Below the pieces are notes generated by a model. The model ran no database searches. It worked only from the letters and a program-made list of their open reading frames with translations, and was not told where the DNA came from. A stretch of 64,000 nt of DNA from assembly GCF_028453695.1 (NCBI RefSeq), contig NC_135774.1, positions 27,714,001 to 27,778,000 of the forward strand. Reading direction: 5' to 3'. Source of the DNA: Augochlora pura (Eukaryota; Arthropoda; Insecta; Hymenoptera; Halictidae). Both the position numbers and the translations under genes were made by a program. Of the stretch, positions 33,111 through 46,340 are shown piece by piece (position 1 is the first letter of the stretch; each line of letters starts with the position of its first letter).

Positions 33111-35230
33111 TGCCAACTCTTTCTAAAATAATAGTCTCAATTCTACAATAAGAGCTATCACAAAATAGCGAAAAATAAAAATATAAAAATCTATGAAATT
33201 ATTAATATTGGCAAAGGGAAAGATTTAACTCGGCCAAGCTGAGATCTTCTCTCCACAGTCTCGTAAATTCCATCCTAGTTACACACTGGAATTGATTCGG
33301 CACCATCTTGTATTCCAGTGAGCCAGCCTCCATTTTGGTATCCAGAAATCGAAAGCCTCGTAATTCACACGCCCTCGACCCGCTTCGGCTGCACCCTCCC
33401 CGGCTGCACCCTTCCGCACCAAAAACCCTCATGCATACGCATCGGGATAACACAGGGAAATGCTGCGATGACAGTAATGCGATTCCCGTAACTCTCGCGT
33501 GAATTTCCAGTAGGTCTTTCCTCGCCGTGGAGGATCGCGTCGCCCTCCCGCTCCAACGATTTTTCATCCGGCTGCAAACGAGCGGAACGTCGAATCCCCG
33601 TATCGTCGCCGCGTTGACGGCGCAAAGGAGCCGCGTCGAGTTCTCGACTTCCAATTCTAAAGATTGATACCGACACAATACGCGGAGCAAAGAGCGACAG
33701 CTGTTTCGATGCTAAACTCCTGCGAGAAAGAGCGGGGAGCGACGTCTCGGAATTTTCGTGCGTTTTCGTAAGGAGGCGAGGCAGAGGCTCGGGTGAAAAG
33801 CGATCGCGTGGAGCGGGCGGTTTCCAAGGTATAATTTCGGGCAATAATTCCTTGGCCACGGACGATTTCGGGCGAACCGACGCGTGCTTCCGGACCGACG
33901 AACCCCCCCGATTCGTTGTCACGGAGACAGCGCAGGCTTCAAGTCTTCGATAAAAGCAAGTTGGGAAAATAAATCGCTGTTAGAGATTTAACCTCTTTGG
34001 CTGGATTTTCTGCGAGTGAAATTTTTCGTAACTAAAGTACCATTTTTCTTATTAAATCGTCACATGGACTTTTAATATTCTTATTTCGTAATATTTTATT
34101 TTCTTATTCCATTAAGTTTCTGTGCTACAAATAGGATTTTCAAAAATAAAATATATAAAATGAGTAAAATGCTATTGAAATTGTACGAAAATATCATCCA
34201 CATTTGGGTGACGTGGCAAAGAACGTGTTAAAAGTAAACTTGACAATATAAAAATATTTTTAGAGCATCATATATAACAATCTTACTGCCTCATAGTCAC
34301 TACCACGTGAGTGCAAAGAATTAATAAATGAATACCACACCACTATTGCGCGACGACGTATAATCTACTCGAAGCTTAAAAAATTGCGCGGATCAAAGGT
34401 CGCGCTAACTAAAGGTCCTCCTAACAAAAGGTCCTGCTAGCCAAAGGTCAGCCGAGTAAAATATTGTCCCGCGTGACCAGAGATAAACGCTGCAGACATC
34501 CATCCGTAGTTTTCGGAAAACAAAGGGGAACGAGCGGCACCCTCGTATCAGCGCGATGTAAATCTATCTCGTCGCGACGATTTAATCGCGTCTAATCGCG
34601 GAAAAGCACCGGTTAGCGTAGGGGGCGGAGGGGGTGACGGTGGTAGATCGCGAGAGGGATAGAGAGAGAGAGAGGCGGCGCGTTCCCAGACGCCGGGAAT
34701 GGCTTTTCAATCTCGGCGGGTTTTTTTTTCCGCGCAGCGCCGAGGGAGCCCGATGAAAAATCGCGGGCGCAACGATGATCGATGCGTTCGCCGATATATA
34801 CGCGAGGCCGCCGCGGAGAGGGACGATAGAAAAGGGGGACGCGGGCGAGGCGCGGAAGGAGAAAAAGGGAAAGGGCCCCGCGTGTATCCTCGATGCGTTA
34901 TCGGCCTTCGAAACGCAGCGACGGATCTACATCAAGGTAATCACGGCGATACGTCATATGGAAAAAGCTTATATACACGTGGGCGCACGCACGGTGACGC
35001 GACGGGGGTGGGGTGGGCCCCCGGCAAATATAGATTCATCGACGAGGCCTCTCTATATTCTGTTCCTACACCCTACGCCCGCGTTTTCTTCTTGTGGGGT
35101 GCCGGCGAGAATCACGACTGGTAAATTAGGCGTCTGCCTGTGCCGGTACGGGGCACCGGCATTTGTCATAGAGCGGATCGTGGGACAATGGGAAATCGCC
35201 TCGAAAATTGTCTTCCTTTGCTCACCAAAA

Positions 35231-35478
35231 ACAATCTTCACTACTGGAGAAAATAGTGTTTACGAAAAATCAGAAAAATAATAAAATAATAATACATTGC
35301 TCGAGAAAATAATAACCTTGAAAAAGGATAAAAATTGACTAAATTTGACTAAAGACAATCTTCACTACTGGAGAAAATAGTGTATACGAAAAATTAAAAA
35401 AATAATGCACTGTTCGAGAAAATAATAACCTCGAAAAAGGATGAAAATTGATCAACTTTGACTGGCGATAACTCCGCG
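35231..35478. repeat. Tandem duplication of a 124-bp unit
   Basis: ACAATCTTCACTACTGGAGA starts both copies at 35231 and 35355. Both continue with AAATAGTGT, CGAGAAAATAATAACCT and GAAAAAGGAT. The copies are still similar, so the duplication is fairly young. Confidence 0.85.
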
Positions 35479-36010
35479 AAAAATCATCGTAGGATGATCA
35501 CTGTTTTTTTAAATTAAAGCTTGAAATCTCTACTTTAAAACCATTTCTCTGGATTTTAAGTTCGATGCATCCTCGACATTGCAACCTTTTAAATCTCAGA
35601 CCATGTTCACGCTGCTATCAGACCATGTTAAAAGTTACAAGTTTGACGAAACACACGAACTTTGTAAAATTTTTTACGAAGACGCCGCTAGCACTAAAAT
35701 AAAGCTTGAACCTTCACCTTTAATTTTAAAAAAAAGAAACTTCGCTGCGATTTTTTCTCGCAAAGTTACAACAGTTTAAAGTTACCCATGATTTCCCCTA
35801 GAGTTACGTTAGACGTAATGCAGTCATGAATATTTTTATCAATTGACTCAAGCTGAGTAAATTGTTAATAAATTAAGTAACTATAATTCCTGATAAAAAT
35901 GCAAAGGTTTGTTGATTCGGTAGATGCGAGAGAAAAAATTTATAGCAGCAGAATCAGTCGATGCACTTTTCCAAAAAATTGTATAAATATAATCACGACG
36001 ATAAAGGGGT
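35479..36010. other. Possible dispersed repeat, AT-rich
   Basis: Starts with AACTCCGCGAAAAATCATCG and carries regularly spaced AAAGCTTGAA blocks (35517 and 35701). I suspect a dispersed repeat of hymenopteran genomes; the 66-residue frame at 35579-35779 inside it is not convincing as a gene. Confidence 0.35.
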
Positions 36011-36389
36011 GGCTCGCCCTTATTCGATTCCAAAGACCACACAGAGCACGACACCGAGAAGAACCGATACAAAATCGGACGCCACGAGATGAATCATAAA
36101 GCGACCGTGAAGAACGCTCTCCCATTAAACCCGTGGCCGGTTCCCAACGATCTCCGCCGCGGTAAACAAAAACGTGGAACACGTGCTGCGCCGAATTCCA
36201 GCTCCCGGACCCATCTCGCTCCGCGACTTCCTCTTTCGAAAAATAAAAGCCGCTTTAGGGGGGGAACGTCGGAGAGGGGAGACCTTTGCGACCTGTTTCT
36301 ACGCCTCCGATTCAACTATTTTGCGACGCAGTTTGACCCAGATACCCGTGCGCACGTGTGCGAATTCGCGGGAAGGTCAACCTGGACGG

Positions 36390-36413
36390 TCTCTCTCTCT
36401 CTCTTCCTCTCTC
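36390..36413. repeat. (CT)n microsatellite
   Basis: About ten CT units, slightly interrupted. Confidence 0.85.
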
Positions 36414-37288
36414 CTTTCGCCAACAGGACGAATGCAAATCGCTCGACCGTGTGCGCGTGTTTGCGCGCGCGCGCTACGCTCGTGCGTGAGAGAGTTAATA
36501 CGTAATAGGGGCCCTTAGAGTCCGGTGAGAGACCTTGGGCCCCGCATAACCCGGCTAACTGGCTCTGCTGCCTCCCAGCTGCCACCGCGGCGCATAACAG
36601 CCTCCTCCTGTGTGTTTCTCTGCCGCCTCTGCCCCTTTTGCAAATTATCGAGGCCTTGGGACCTCGGCCACGGCCGGCCAGGAACTCTGCGCGTGCGGTC
36701 CCCGACGGAGGAGATGCGTTCCGGCCGTGCGCGCGGCTCTTACGGCTCGTTACGAAACACTCGTGCCCCGGCGTACAACGAATGCGCGGCTAGCCACGCG
36801 TGAAATGGAGTTTTAGCCTAAGCGGTTTAGCCGTGCCGGCGATTCTTATTGCTTCTCCCCACCGGCGACGGCGGCCCTTCGATGTCCGATCGACTCGTAA
36901 ACAACGACGTTCTCCTTCTTCGCGATATTCCGTGGAAAAACGAATCGACGTGTAAGGACTCGAGCTAACTGCCGTGAAATCGTTAAAGGCTACCGCCGGA
37001 TGACCGTTGCCGCGATGATTGCGGTAGATGATTGCAATCTCGACAACAATTTTAGACTTTTGTAGACGGAATGGAACTCTTGCAGGACCTTTGAATCAAT
37101 AAAATCGATTTTAAATGGTACGCAACATTTTTCGTGGCACTTTACAAATTTTTCTGAACACGAATGTTATTTATTTGGTTTAAGTCAATTTATGAATTTA
37201 TGGAAATTTCATACGCATAAAATACCATAAGACATATAAATAAAAATACAGTATATATCAAAAGCAATTTTAAATGTAAAGCTAAAAT

Positions 37289-37450
37289 AGCTCCGAGTGA
37301 AGAGGGTTAATTTACCCTTTATTAAATTATTTTTATTATTTTGCTCACACGAAGTAGACTATTAGTGCAAAGAGAAATATAATACTAATCTCTACAGAGT
37401 CTTTTCGGTAATAAATACTATAGATAATGTGAATTAACCCTCTGCACTCG
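37289..37450. mobile_element. Two divergent family-1 ends
   Basis: CTCCGAGTGAAGAGGGTTAA at the left and TTAACCCTCTGCACTCGAAG at 37434 are both family-1-type termini, pointing away from each other about 120 bp apart. They are solo ends or remains of two neighbouring copies. Confidence 0.5.
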
Positions 37451-38346
37451 AAGAAATAAATACATAAATAAATCCTATCAAACGCCATTAACAGTCCATC
37501 ACCGAATATCTTTCGAGAAAGAGCACCCACGCCTCGATCGCTCATGCGTTAACTATCGTTGATAAACAGGAAAAAGGGTCGCTGCAGCCGGCGTTTGTTT
37601 CGAGGCCACCCCCGCGAACAATTAATTAGGACGAAACAGAGAACGGAGGAAGGGGTCTCTGCGCACCGTGGAAAGTGTTTTCGATGCGTCTTGAAGGCCC
37701 CTGGGGCTGCGCGACGGAAGTAGACGGACGGACCGTCTACGTCGATATCGAGGGTACGGGGAATTATGGGAGGACGAACGGTCCTCTCGAGGACCCCGGG
37801 GGCGTTCGATCATTATTTTCACGGAAGACGGCTGCTCAATGGGCCGCGATCCCTCGCGCTCGGCGATCGGCGCCGATATTACGAATCCGCCCTTAATCGG
37901 GCACGGCTCTTCGGAGCGCGTCGTATTCGCAGGACAAATCGCCGGACACCGTGGAGGAAAAAAAAGAAAAGCGCGAGCGTGCACGGATGCGCCCGACCGT
38001 CCCTCCCCGGAGCCCACGAAATATACGTCCCGAGTCCGGACGAGGACACCGAGCGATCAACTATCGAGGATAACCACGGCGATTTCGTGCCGGATCGATT
38101 CGGCCCGATGGGACGTACGATTTTTTAGCGCGGACGATGAGACACGCCTTTGAACATGCAGGTTCGTGGCACGAACGATGCTCACTGCTTCCGAGAAGAT
38201 TTTTCGGGGTGGTGGTTTGCGAACAGGATGTACGCGGTGTACGAAATTGCTTGTTATCCTGCCGCAATTTTCAACCTGTTCTAAAGTTCGCTGGAATATC
38301 AAGGAGAAATCTTTAAATTATTTACATGATAATCGTAATTGTGATA

Positions 38347-38450
38347 TTAACCCTTTGCACTCGAATGGTCACTCTGGGACATCACTTAAATTATTCTATT
38401 ATTCTATTAATAATTATTTAATTACTAAATTATTCCACTAAAATTGTTGT
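38347..38450 (+). mobile_element. Family-1 MITE fragment
   Basis: TTAACCCTTTGCACTCGAAT is followed by GGTCACTCTGGGACATCAC and TAAATTATTCTATTATTC, the same as the right end of the 58323-58570 copy read in reverse. The other end is missing. Confidence 0.7.
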
Positions 38451-39284
38451 AAAATAGAAATAAGAATTGTTTAGAAAATAGTACACTATTCACTTTGTTA
38501 TTTAATTTCGACGTTCCGTCACGTCATTAAAGACAAGTAAAATACTAAAAGTGATTAACCCTAGCCTACAAAACGAAGCGTACTAATTTTCTCCGAGGGA
38601 AATTGCTCCACGATCATGGTTGTTTCAGATCGCGACGGCGGGGGCCTTTAACGATGGAAGAAAATACAGCGGTGCCTCCAGTGTAGCATTTCCCGGTCGG
38701 TTTAAGGTGGCCGCACGCCGGAAGCGGCCTTAAACAAAGCGCGATGTAAATTGCGGCTCGTGAAAGGGTGGGCTCGTCCGATCAATGTCCCAGCTGTTTT
38801 GTTCGCACGGCTAATCCGTGGCCCGCCCTAAATCATCGGCGCGGTGCTCGTCCCGCGCTGCTTTGTGCCGTGGGATTAACACGGTGAGCCACTGCGCGCG
38901 GAATAAAAGAAACCGGGGGGAGGGAAAAAGAGAAGAGGAAATTCCCTAGTCAAGAAGCTAAAAAAGGAACCGGCAGGCGAGAGACAGCCGTAGAAAAGCG
39001 GCGTTTCCCCGTGGAAATTGCTCGTTCTCGGCAACACCCCCTCTCCGAGAAGGGGATGGAAAAGAAAACGCGGGGGAAGACGAGGGCCGGAATTTTTCCG
39101 CGAGCTAATTCGCGCACTGTCACGGGTCATCCGAGGGGTGGTGGGATCCGTGAACTGGGAGCTGGCGGATGCGTAGAGGGAAGCCATATTTGAAATTCAG
39201 ATGCTCGGATTGTTTCGTTAAATCAAGAGAAATGTGGCCCCGGTGGGTACCGACGGCGAAATATCGCGCGACCCCCTTCCTAGA

Positions 39285-39302
39285 CTCTCTCTCTCTCTCT
39301 CG
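39285..39302. repeat. (CT)n microsatellite
   Basis: About nine CT units. Confidence 0.85.
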
Positions 39303-39806
39303 TGTTCTTCCCACACCCCGGCTTCTTCCGACCACCCCCGCGCGAGCGAGCCCGGGCCTCGTCGCGCCGAGTGGCACGTATGTTTATGGCTAAATCACTT
39401 TCGTTCTCGTCGCGCCACGCCGCGCCGGGTTTCGCCGGCACCTTTCATATTCACGCCGCCTCGCAAGCGCGCACCCCTCTCCGCCATGGTCGCCTTTTTC
39501 CTTCGAGCGTGAGTCGCCGTCCGTATTCCTGACGCGGCGAACGAAATTTCCGGCACGTGGGACACGCTCGATCAGTTTACCAATATTTACTTTTCCCGTG
39601 CGCGCCATAGAGCCGTCGCTCGCCTAAAGGCCTCCGTGAAGCGCCGCGATACAACGGCCCAAAGTTTTTCTATTACCGACAACAATGGGGGCGAAGATCT
39701 GCGCACGAGATAGAGGCCGAGGGGGCCGCGGAACGAAGGGGGCGGAGACGGGGAGCAAGCGGGCGCCGATTTTTAATGGACGGCTCGTTGCCGTTTTCGA
39801 CGATCC

Positions 39807-40378
39807 GCAAGATTTTGTACCAGGACGAATATACTCGTCGAAAGCAACTGAGTGATTAAACGGAACCCCGTGCTCCTCTATTAATTTTAGCAAGTTTTAC
39901 GATTAAACTCGTTAGATAAAAATAGCAAGATTTTGTGCCAAGACGAGTATACTCGTCAAAGGGAACTGACGGATTAAACAGAACCCCCGTATCCCTCTAT
40001 TAATTTCAGTGAGTTTCATGAGTATAGTCGTTTGATTAAAATGGCAAGATTTTGTATTAAGACGAGTATACTCGTCGAAAGCAACTAACTGATTAAACGA
40101 AACGTCGTGCGCCTATATTAATTTCAGCGAGTTTTACGAGGATACTTGCTCGATAAAAGTTACAAAATTTTATACTAGGACGAGTATACTCGTCCAAAAT
40201 GAACTGACCGATTAAACAAAACCTCGTGCACCTCTATTAATTTCGGCAAGTTTTACGAACATATTCGTTCTATGAAAATTACTAAATGTTGTACTAGGTC
40301 GAGTATACTCGTCGAAAGCAACTAGCTGATTAAACGGACACCCATTCTCCTCTACCAATTTCAGCGAGTGTTACATAA
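39807..40378. repeat. Five-copy 118-119 bp minisatellite with a conserved palindrome
   Basis: Units start at 39807, 39925, 40044, 40162 and 40281. Each has RCAARATTTTRTACYARG, then the palindrome GACGAGTATACTCGTC, then GAAAGCAACT, GATTAAACGGAAC, CTCTATTAATTTCAG and GAGTTTTACG. Copies 2, 3 and 4 keep the 16-base palindrome perfectly; copies 1 and 5 have one change each. The rest of the unit has many differences. Spacing is constant to one base. Confidence 0.93.
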
Positions 40379-42803
40379 CGTTTCGCCGCAGCGCAAGCAA
40401 GCAAGAAAAATCAATAGCCGAGACCCATAGGCGAAAGAGAAGCAGAATCGGCGTTTAATTCGCGTTCGGTTCGCCGCCGCGAGCCTCTAATTTCCGACGC
40501 GTCCGTTGCATAGTGCCGCGCGGCGAGATATTTCCTCGGAGATCGGTTCCGCCGATATCGGTCCCCGGATTCGATGAAATTATTATTCGGGCCGGTGCCC
40601 CGTTCTCACAATCAGTCCGCGGAGAGGGAGGGAGGGCAGAAGGACGGCCGCCGTGTCCTCTCTCTAGACTCTCTCGGCAATAATTCAAGGCCCGTTTTAA
40701 AAGCGATCGGGGGATGATTTAGCGCGCATTGTGGCACTGTTCGCACGTTGAATTTACGAGGACCGAGAGAGAGAGAGAGAGAGGGATAGAGAGCGGCACC
40801 GCAACCGGCGTATAGCGGTACAACAGGCGGCCCCCGGGGCTCTGCCCTCGTTGCTCCGCCATTATGCTGTTACCATTTTTACGGGCGCATCTTTTTACCG
40901 CGGGAAAGAGACGTCGGGGAGACAAGGGACTACGGGGCACCTACCTGCGCCCCATTGTTGCGGAACTGGAGCAGATCCTCGCGTCCCTGCGCTTTATTCT
41001 CCTTCCTCGGTTCGTACGGAGGTCCGGCGAGATGCTGCAGCAGCGAAGCACTTCCGAATTTCGTAGCTGTAGTATTGTTGCTCGATTGTTTTGAGAAGTG
41101 TGCTCGAAAGTGCGGCGATGATTGGATTAGGGGACGCGTGGCGATTTCTGTAGTATTTTAGAAGAATTATTGGGTGGATCTAGCAAGGGTAGTTATTAAA
41201 ATTTCTGATTAGCTTTATATCGCTGACGGAGCGCAAAAGTTGCCTTTTAATATGACACTTAAATAATATATATTACGTATATATATCATATTATATTGTT
41301 TTCTGTATCAGATAGAAAAATTACAAATCCTTTAACATTAACACTACACATCGTTAAATATTACATATACTGTATATATGTTTATTTTACTGTATATATA
41401 ACCTTCTGTACATAAAATATTTTTTTACTGCATATATAACTTTTTTTTTGTTTGACATAACCATGACGTATATTGTAAGTTACCACATTGATATTTCCTA
41501 TTTTTTAAATTTTTATCACATCTAAACACAATTCGAACTTCAGGAACCACAGATAAAAAAGCACGTTAGTCTTCAATTTTGCGAAACTGACGGTTAACTT
41601 ATACGAAGCTCCGCGGCGCATCTCCGCGCAAAGCAAAGACTATAAATTCACTTCTCCGTTTCCACGACACGCTGCCCGCACTGTATCACTTCCCGGACAA
41701 CAACAGGTGCCCCCGCAAATCACGGCGTAAATACGTCAATCAGCCCGAAGCATCTCCACAAAAGCAGCCCGAGCGAGTCGAAACGAAATTCTGGAGCGTT
41801 TCGAATGCGATTCGCCGCGAGGGCCTTGCGATTTTCCGAGCGTAAAGCGGGGTGGGACAGGTGAGCGTTGTAAAGCCGACACGGTCTTCTCCGCCATTCT
41901 CCCTCTCTTCTATCCATCTGCGATCACTATAGGGCCGCCTGCAGCACGGCCGGACGTTCGTCGAAGGTTTTTCGCGAGCGATCCCTCCCGTGCCCTCTGT
42001 GTTCCGCGCGGCGATCTTTCCGCTTTCTTTTGGCCGGTGTCGCGCCAGGTTTTCGGCCATAAATATGCCGCGAGTTTTTCGTCCGGCCGCACTGTGGTAG
42101 AAAAGCCCGAAATCATGGTTGAAATGTGAAAGCTTGACAATATGCACTTCGTACCGTCGCTCACGCTCACGAGTAAAACGACTGTCCAAAAAACTCGAAG
42201 TTCGAGGTGAAATTGCCATTCATGTATAAAAGTATGAGTCATTTGGTTTTTCCGATTATACGTAGTCATTATTAAAGTACCCAATCCGTAAGTCAAAAAC
42301 TCCCCTCCCCCCTGACAATTTCGATTTTTAGGGTTTTGACCACGATTTCGTACTTTCCTACCACCGTGGGCCGCCGCGAGGGCCGCGGGGTGCCAGGGGC
42401 GGCTCTTTGTTTACCGTTGCCGGAGGGAGCCGGTCGGGCGGAGAAAGAGGACCAGGGGACGGCCGAAAAGTGGGTCGTGAAGGAGGGGGGTCACCGGGAA
42501 GATTCTTTTTCTAGCGCAACTCACCGGCCAAAATAGGCGGTCCTTGGAATCTAATTATCGGTACGCCTGCTCGAGAAACGCCGGATTATTTATGTCCGTT
42601 CTTTGTCACGGCCGACTCCGCGTTCCTCCCCGCTTCGGAGCTCGCGCGCGCGCGCGCTCTCCTCTTCTGCCTCTGGAACCGTGAGGAGGACCCCGAAGAA
42701 GCAATCGGGGGAAAAAAGGGGCGCCGACGACGCACGATGGGTCTGGGAATTCGTTTTCTGCGACGGAACATTATTCTGTGTTTTGTTCCTGGGTTCAAGA
42801 TTA
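40379..42803. other. Gene-free stretch
   Basis: GC-rich at 40380-41150 and 41590-42800, AT-rich at 41170-41580. Frames up to 159 residues overlap on both strands. No domain or splice chain is recognised. Confidence 0.5.
40764..40784. repeat. (GA)n microsatellite
   Basis: About nine GA units. Confidence 0.85.
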
Positions 42804-42840
42804 TAGTGGGCTGGCTAATAAGTCATTGCGTTTTTCTGTG
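42804..42840 (+). mobile_element. Possible solo mariner terminus
   Basis: After a TA, GTGGGCTGGCTAATAAGTCA followed by TTGCG resembles, from memory, the TTGGGTTGGCAACTAAGTAA-TTGCG terminus of a mariner group found in Hymenoptera. No matching end or transposase is seen nearby. Confidence 0.4.
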
Positions 42841-43012
42841 TCGTCGTCTGTGAGGGAGAAAGGCAATCCCTTAAAGTGGCTCCCCCTTTTTTTAGATAAT
42901 TAAACTTGAGAGGTGAGTACATATATAGTGAAAAATACTTTTTTCCAATATCATTACTATTGTTTCATTTTTATTATTTAATTATTAAGTTTGCGCTCGT
43001 CTTCGTCACTCG

Positions 43013-43243
43013 TCAGGAACATACATTTGCCAAATAATCAAAATTCTGTTTCTTATAATTGTCTACAGTGTGATTAATGCTAAACTCGAAGATATGTTGC
43101 CGTTTGACAGTAATTGCATTTAGCTCTTTGGCACTATTTTGAAAATCACTATATTTACGATTTCTCTTTTGGCACGCTGATTGCATGATATCAGTATCAC
43201 CACTATTCTTTTCCTCCAAATTAATATTCCTTTTTTCTGACAT
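43013..43243 (-). other. Unplaced 76-residue open frame, protein-like composition
   Basis: A complete frame on the minus strand beginning MSEKRNINLEEK, rich in Asn, Lys, Glu and Ser, unlike the Arg/Pro-rich frames of the GC bands. After the stop, another frame continues with a short acidic run (SDEDER). I recognise no domain. It has no signal peptide, TATA box or clear splice site. It could be a decayed transposon or gene fragment, or chance. Confidence 0.2.
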
Positions 43244-46199
43244 GCCTGAATAAACGTCTACCTAATACTCGTCCTCACTAATGAAGAAAATAGATAAATA
43301 AATAAATTGCAAATAGGTTAAAAATTTCCAGTTTTAACCTTACTTATTTATATCCTCAAATTTCATCCTACACATCAATACATACTTGCATACTAACCTT
43401 TCTTAGGTTATCCCCCTTAAAAGGGTCCATCCAAGTTGCATGCTGCACTTACGCCTCCTCCTCAATAAAAACCACCCGAGTACAAATGGTTAATTGACTT
43501 AACCTTAAAAATTGAATTTTAACTTTAAAACGCTTCTCGACTAGAACGTCGAGAGAAGTCGCGACAGTCGCAAGCAACGAATGAAATTCCCCGTGGCAGA
43601 TCGAAGGGGTCCCCTCGCCTCGGGGCGCCCCTTTTCGCAGGAGAAGCCCGGCCCCCCCTTTCTCAGTCCCCCCCTCTGTGTATCCAGCGCGGAATAAAAT
43701 TCTGGCTCGGCGGAGCGGAAAGCAAAAGCAGCCCCGCGGACGACTCGCACACGAGGAACGCTCTCGGAAACGCGCTCGTAAAATGCAGGCCTTTAAAATT
43801 CAAATTAGCTCCGGCCAGAGAAGAGAGGGGAGGAGGAGGAGGAGGAGGGGAGAGACGCGCATCTGCGGCCAGTATCTGGGTCAGCCTTCGCAGTTCGATT
43901 TCCTGCTTACGGTCTCCGCGGTGGGCGATCGATACGTTGCGTTGCATCGAATCGCAGCCGTTCCGCTGCGGTTTACGCGTCAATGAAAAATGGGGGGCAA
44001 TTTGCATCCAGGGGAAGGGGTACATTTTCGACGGCGCGAGCCGATCTGTTGATATTCAAATGAACCCGCGGAGAACATATGTACGGACGGCTAAGAAATC
44101 CGCCGGCTTTCACGGATCGTTTTACGGTTTTTAATTGGCGGAGCCGCGCCGCGCGGGCCCGTGAAATTGGGGAACGTATTTTCGTCGCTGTACCGAGACA
44201 CGCGATCGTTCGTAGTGCTGATTTAATTGTGGACATTTTTAATATATTGTGGTTATTTGACAATAGTCTTTTTATTCAGTTATTTTAGTCTTTTATTTTA
44301 TTTTTGTTCTTATAGTAATTCTCATTCTTATAGTAATTCTTACTGCACTTGCATGCAACTTTGATGCATCAAACTATTGCACTGCTATTTCTTTCGTAGC
44401 TACGTTAATTGTCATTTCTTTATCATTAATATAATAATAGATATAATATGAATATAATAATAAGAAAATAAATTTATATGACTTGTATTCTAATTTTTGC
44501 TTTAATTTTTTCAATATTAATAAGAGTAAGGGTTTAATAGTATAAATGGCACTTTATGATTGAATATTTGAGATGTGCTCCTACTATAGTTTTTTAGTTA
44601 GTCCTAAAATACTTTAAATTCTAGATTTACAAACCAAGTCAGAGAAATTGTCACAGGCGCCTTCTCAATCGTCATTTCAAAGAATCGCAGTAAATCAGAA
44701 ATCGTGCGACCGTCCGACACGACGAGGACACAGATGCACCCTCGACGGTCCCGAATTTAGGCCAAGGGGTTCCTTGCGGAACTGCGCCGCCCCTTTACGG
44801 GCCGGCTCGTCGAGTACGATAGACTCCCGGGTTGCATCTCCGGCGCGCGTTTCGCTGAAAGGAGCTTAACCATTCATGGCTATAAAATATAGTACACGGG
44901 CGACACATGCCGCAGTGGCGCCCGGCTATAATAATTCCGCGATGCTCGACGCGCACGGTGCACGCAGATGCATATCCCCCGAAACGGCGTAGACTCGGAT
45001 CCCGATCGGATCGGTTCGATCCGCCTAGAATCCTTTTACGACGTCGTTTCGCCCCGGATGTATTATTAAACGCGGTTCGCGAGCACGGTTTTCCATTTTC
45101 GTGGCTCTCGTTGGTGCACACCGCGCCATGTATTCGTTTCGTCATTGTCCGGCTAACGAGCTCTCTACCCGTAAACCAGCAATAATCATAATAATCATCT
45201 GCGTTTATATTGCTTCCGTTAGCGAATTCGCTCGCGGCTCGAATATCCGGCGATGAGAGGGCTATTCAAGAGCTGGAATGGTTTTGTTTCGATGCTATCG
45301 GATTGCCAGGTGTAAAGCGGATTCCTGGCGAATTGTTTTTGCGGATATTCGCGCGAATTAAAAAAAGTTAATGTCAATTGTGTAATTGTTTTGTGGAACG
45401 TCGTTTACTAACGATGAGTTAGCTTTACTGACGCAGAGTTATCTCGTGGATTTGGGCTAGGTTTTTGTTTTATTTCTAGATTTAATTTTATAAACATAGT
45501 AGGTTTTATTGGACGATTTAATTCTTTAGTTTTAGACTCATTTTAACCCATAACCTGTTGCAAATAAAAAATCAAAATTATAAAAATATGTACTTAGGGC
45601 TATTATCTTAAGCTTACTTAAACTAAATTTATAAGTATTATTATTATTATTTATTTTCGGATTTTGAAAGTATTGGTCATGCCATTTTTTAATTGCTGCA
45701 AAGCTTTCTATACCGATCTGTTGGATAGTATAGGCAACGACGCCATCTGCTGAGCCTTTTCACAATAAGACAGCAATAGATTCGGCATACTAGTCAGTCA
45801 ACATCAGGCAACCAGTGTGATCAGAACGAAAAATAGTGATTTTGGCATTACAAAGTACACGTGAACGACGACGTTAATTTCACACCTCTGCATCCCCATA
45901 AAAGTTCATTTCTTTAAGTCGACATAAAATACTGTTCTTTTGTCACTAATATTTAAACACTGAAGTAAATAAAAGCACACTGTAAATATCAAAAAAATAA
46001 TTACAATTGTAAACCATTTAATCTTACTGTTGCTACAAAGATAAAGGTACTGCAAGGGGTTGATCCACACCCTAATGCTTACGATGCATCAATAAGCACC
46101 TATAGCCTTTATAAGAATAAATTAAAAATACATATCGATAAAATATAAATCACATTCTGAGAAACTTGGTGCAACAGAGAATAAAGGAGACTTCCAATG

Positions 46200-46340
46200 C
46201 TTTAACACTTAATGAATTTATATTATTCAATATATTAATGTACTAATGTACTAATGTATTAATGTATTAACATATTAATGCATTAATGTGAATATATGAA
46301 TATACTATAATATGAGTATATTAACGTCTTAGTATATCAA
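46200..46340. repeat. ATTAATGTAT 10-bp periodic array
   Basis: About a dozen imperfect 10-base units of the form TATTAATGTA/CTAATGTA, drifting to ATATGAATAT at the right. Confidence 0.8.

Larger units (their letters stand above)
28933..35230. other. Gene-free mosaic of GC-rich and AT-rich bands
   Basis: GC-rich at about 29240-30950, 31680-32600, 33240-33960 and 34380-35210; AT-rich at 28930-29230, 30960-31670, 32610-33230 and 33970-34370. Frames up to 185 residues overlap on opposite strands. No domain, signal peptide or splice chain is seen. Confidence 0.5.
36011..39806. other. Gene-free mosaic of GC-rich and AT-rich bands
   Basis: GC-rich at 36010-37060, 37540-38290 and 38570-39800; AT-rich at 37070-37530 and 38300-38560. 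Family-1 ends lie in the AT-rich bands. The frames (up to 138 residues) overlap on both strands and have no domain. Confidence 0.5.

Noticed and set aside
35579..35779. 66-residue plus-strand frame
   Set aside because: Lies within what seems to be a dispersed AT-rich repeat, with no domain or leader.
39807..40378. Regular repeats as a CRISPR array
   Set aside because: The whole 118-bp unit is repeated, spacers are not unique, and the organism is a eukaryote; it is a minisatellite.
45690..45890. Possible mariner 5' leader (text like GACGCCATCTGCTGAGCC)
   Set aside because: It recalls transposon leaders, but I find no terminal repeats, target duplication or transposase near it.
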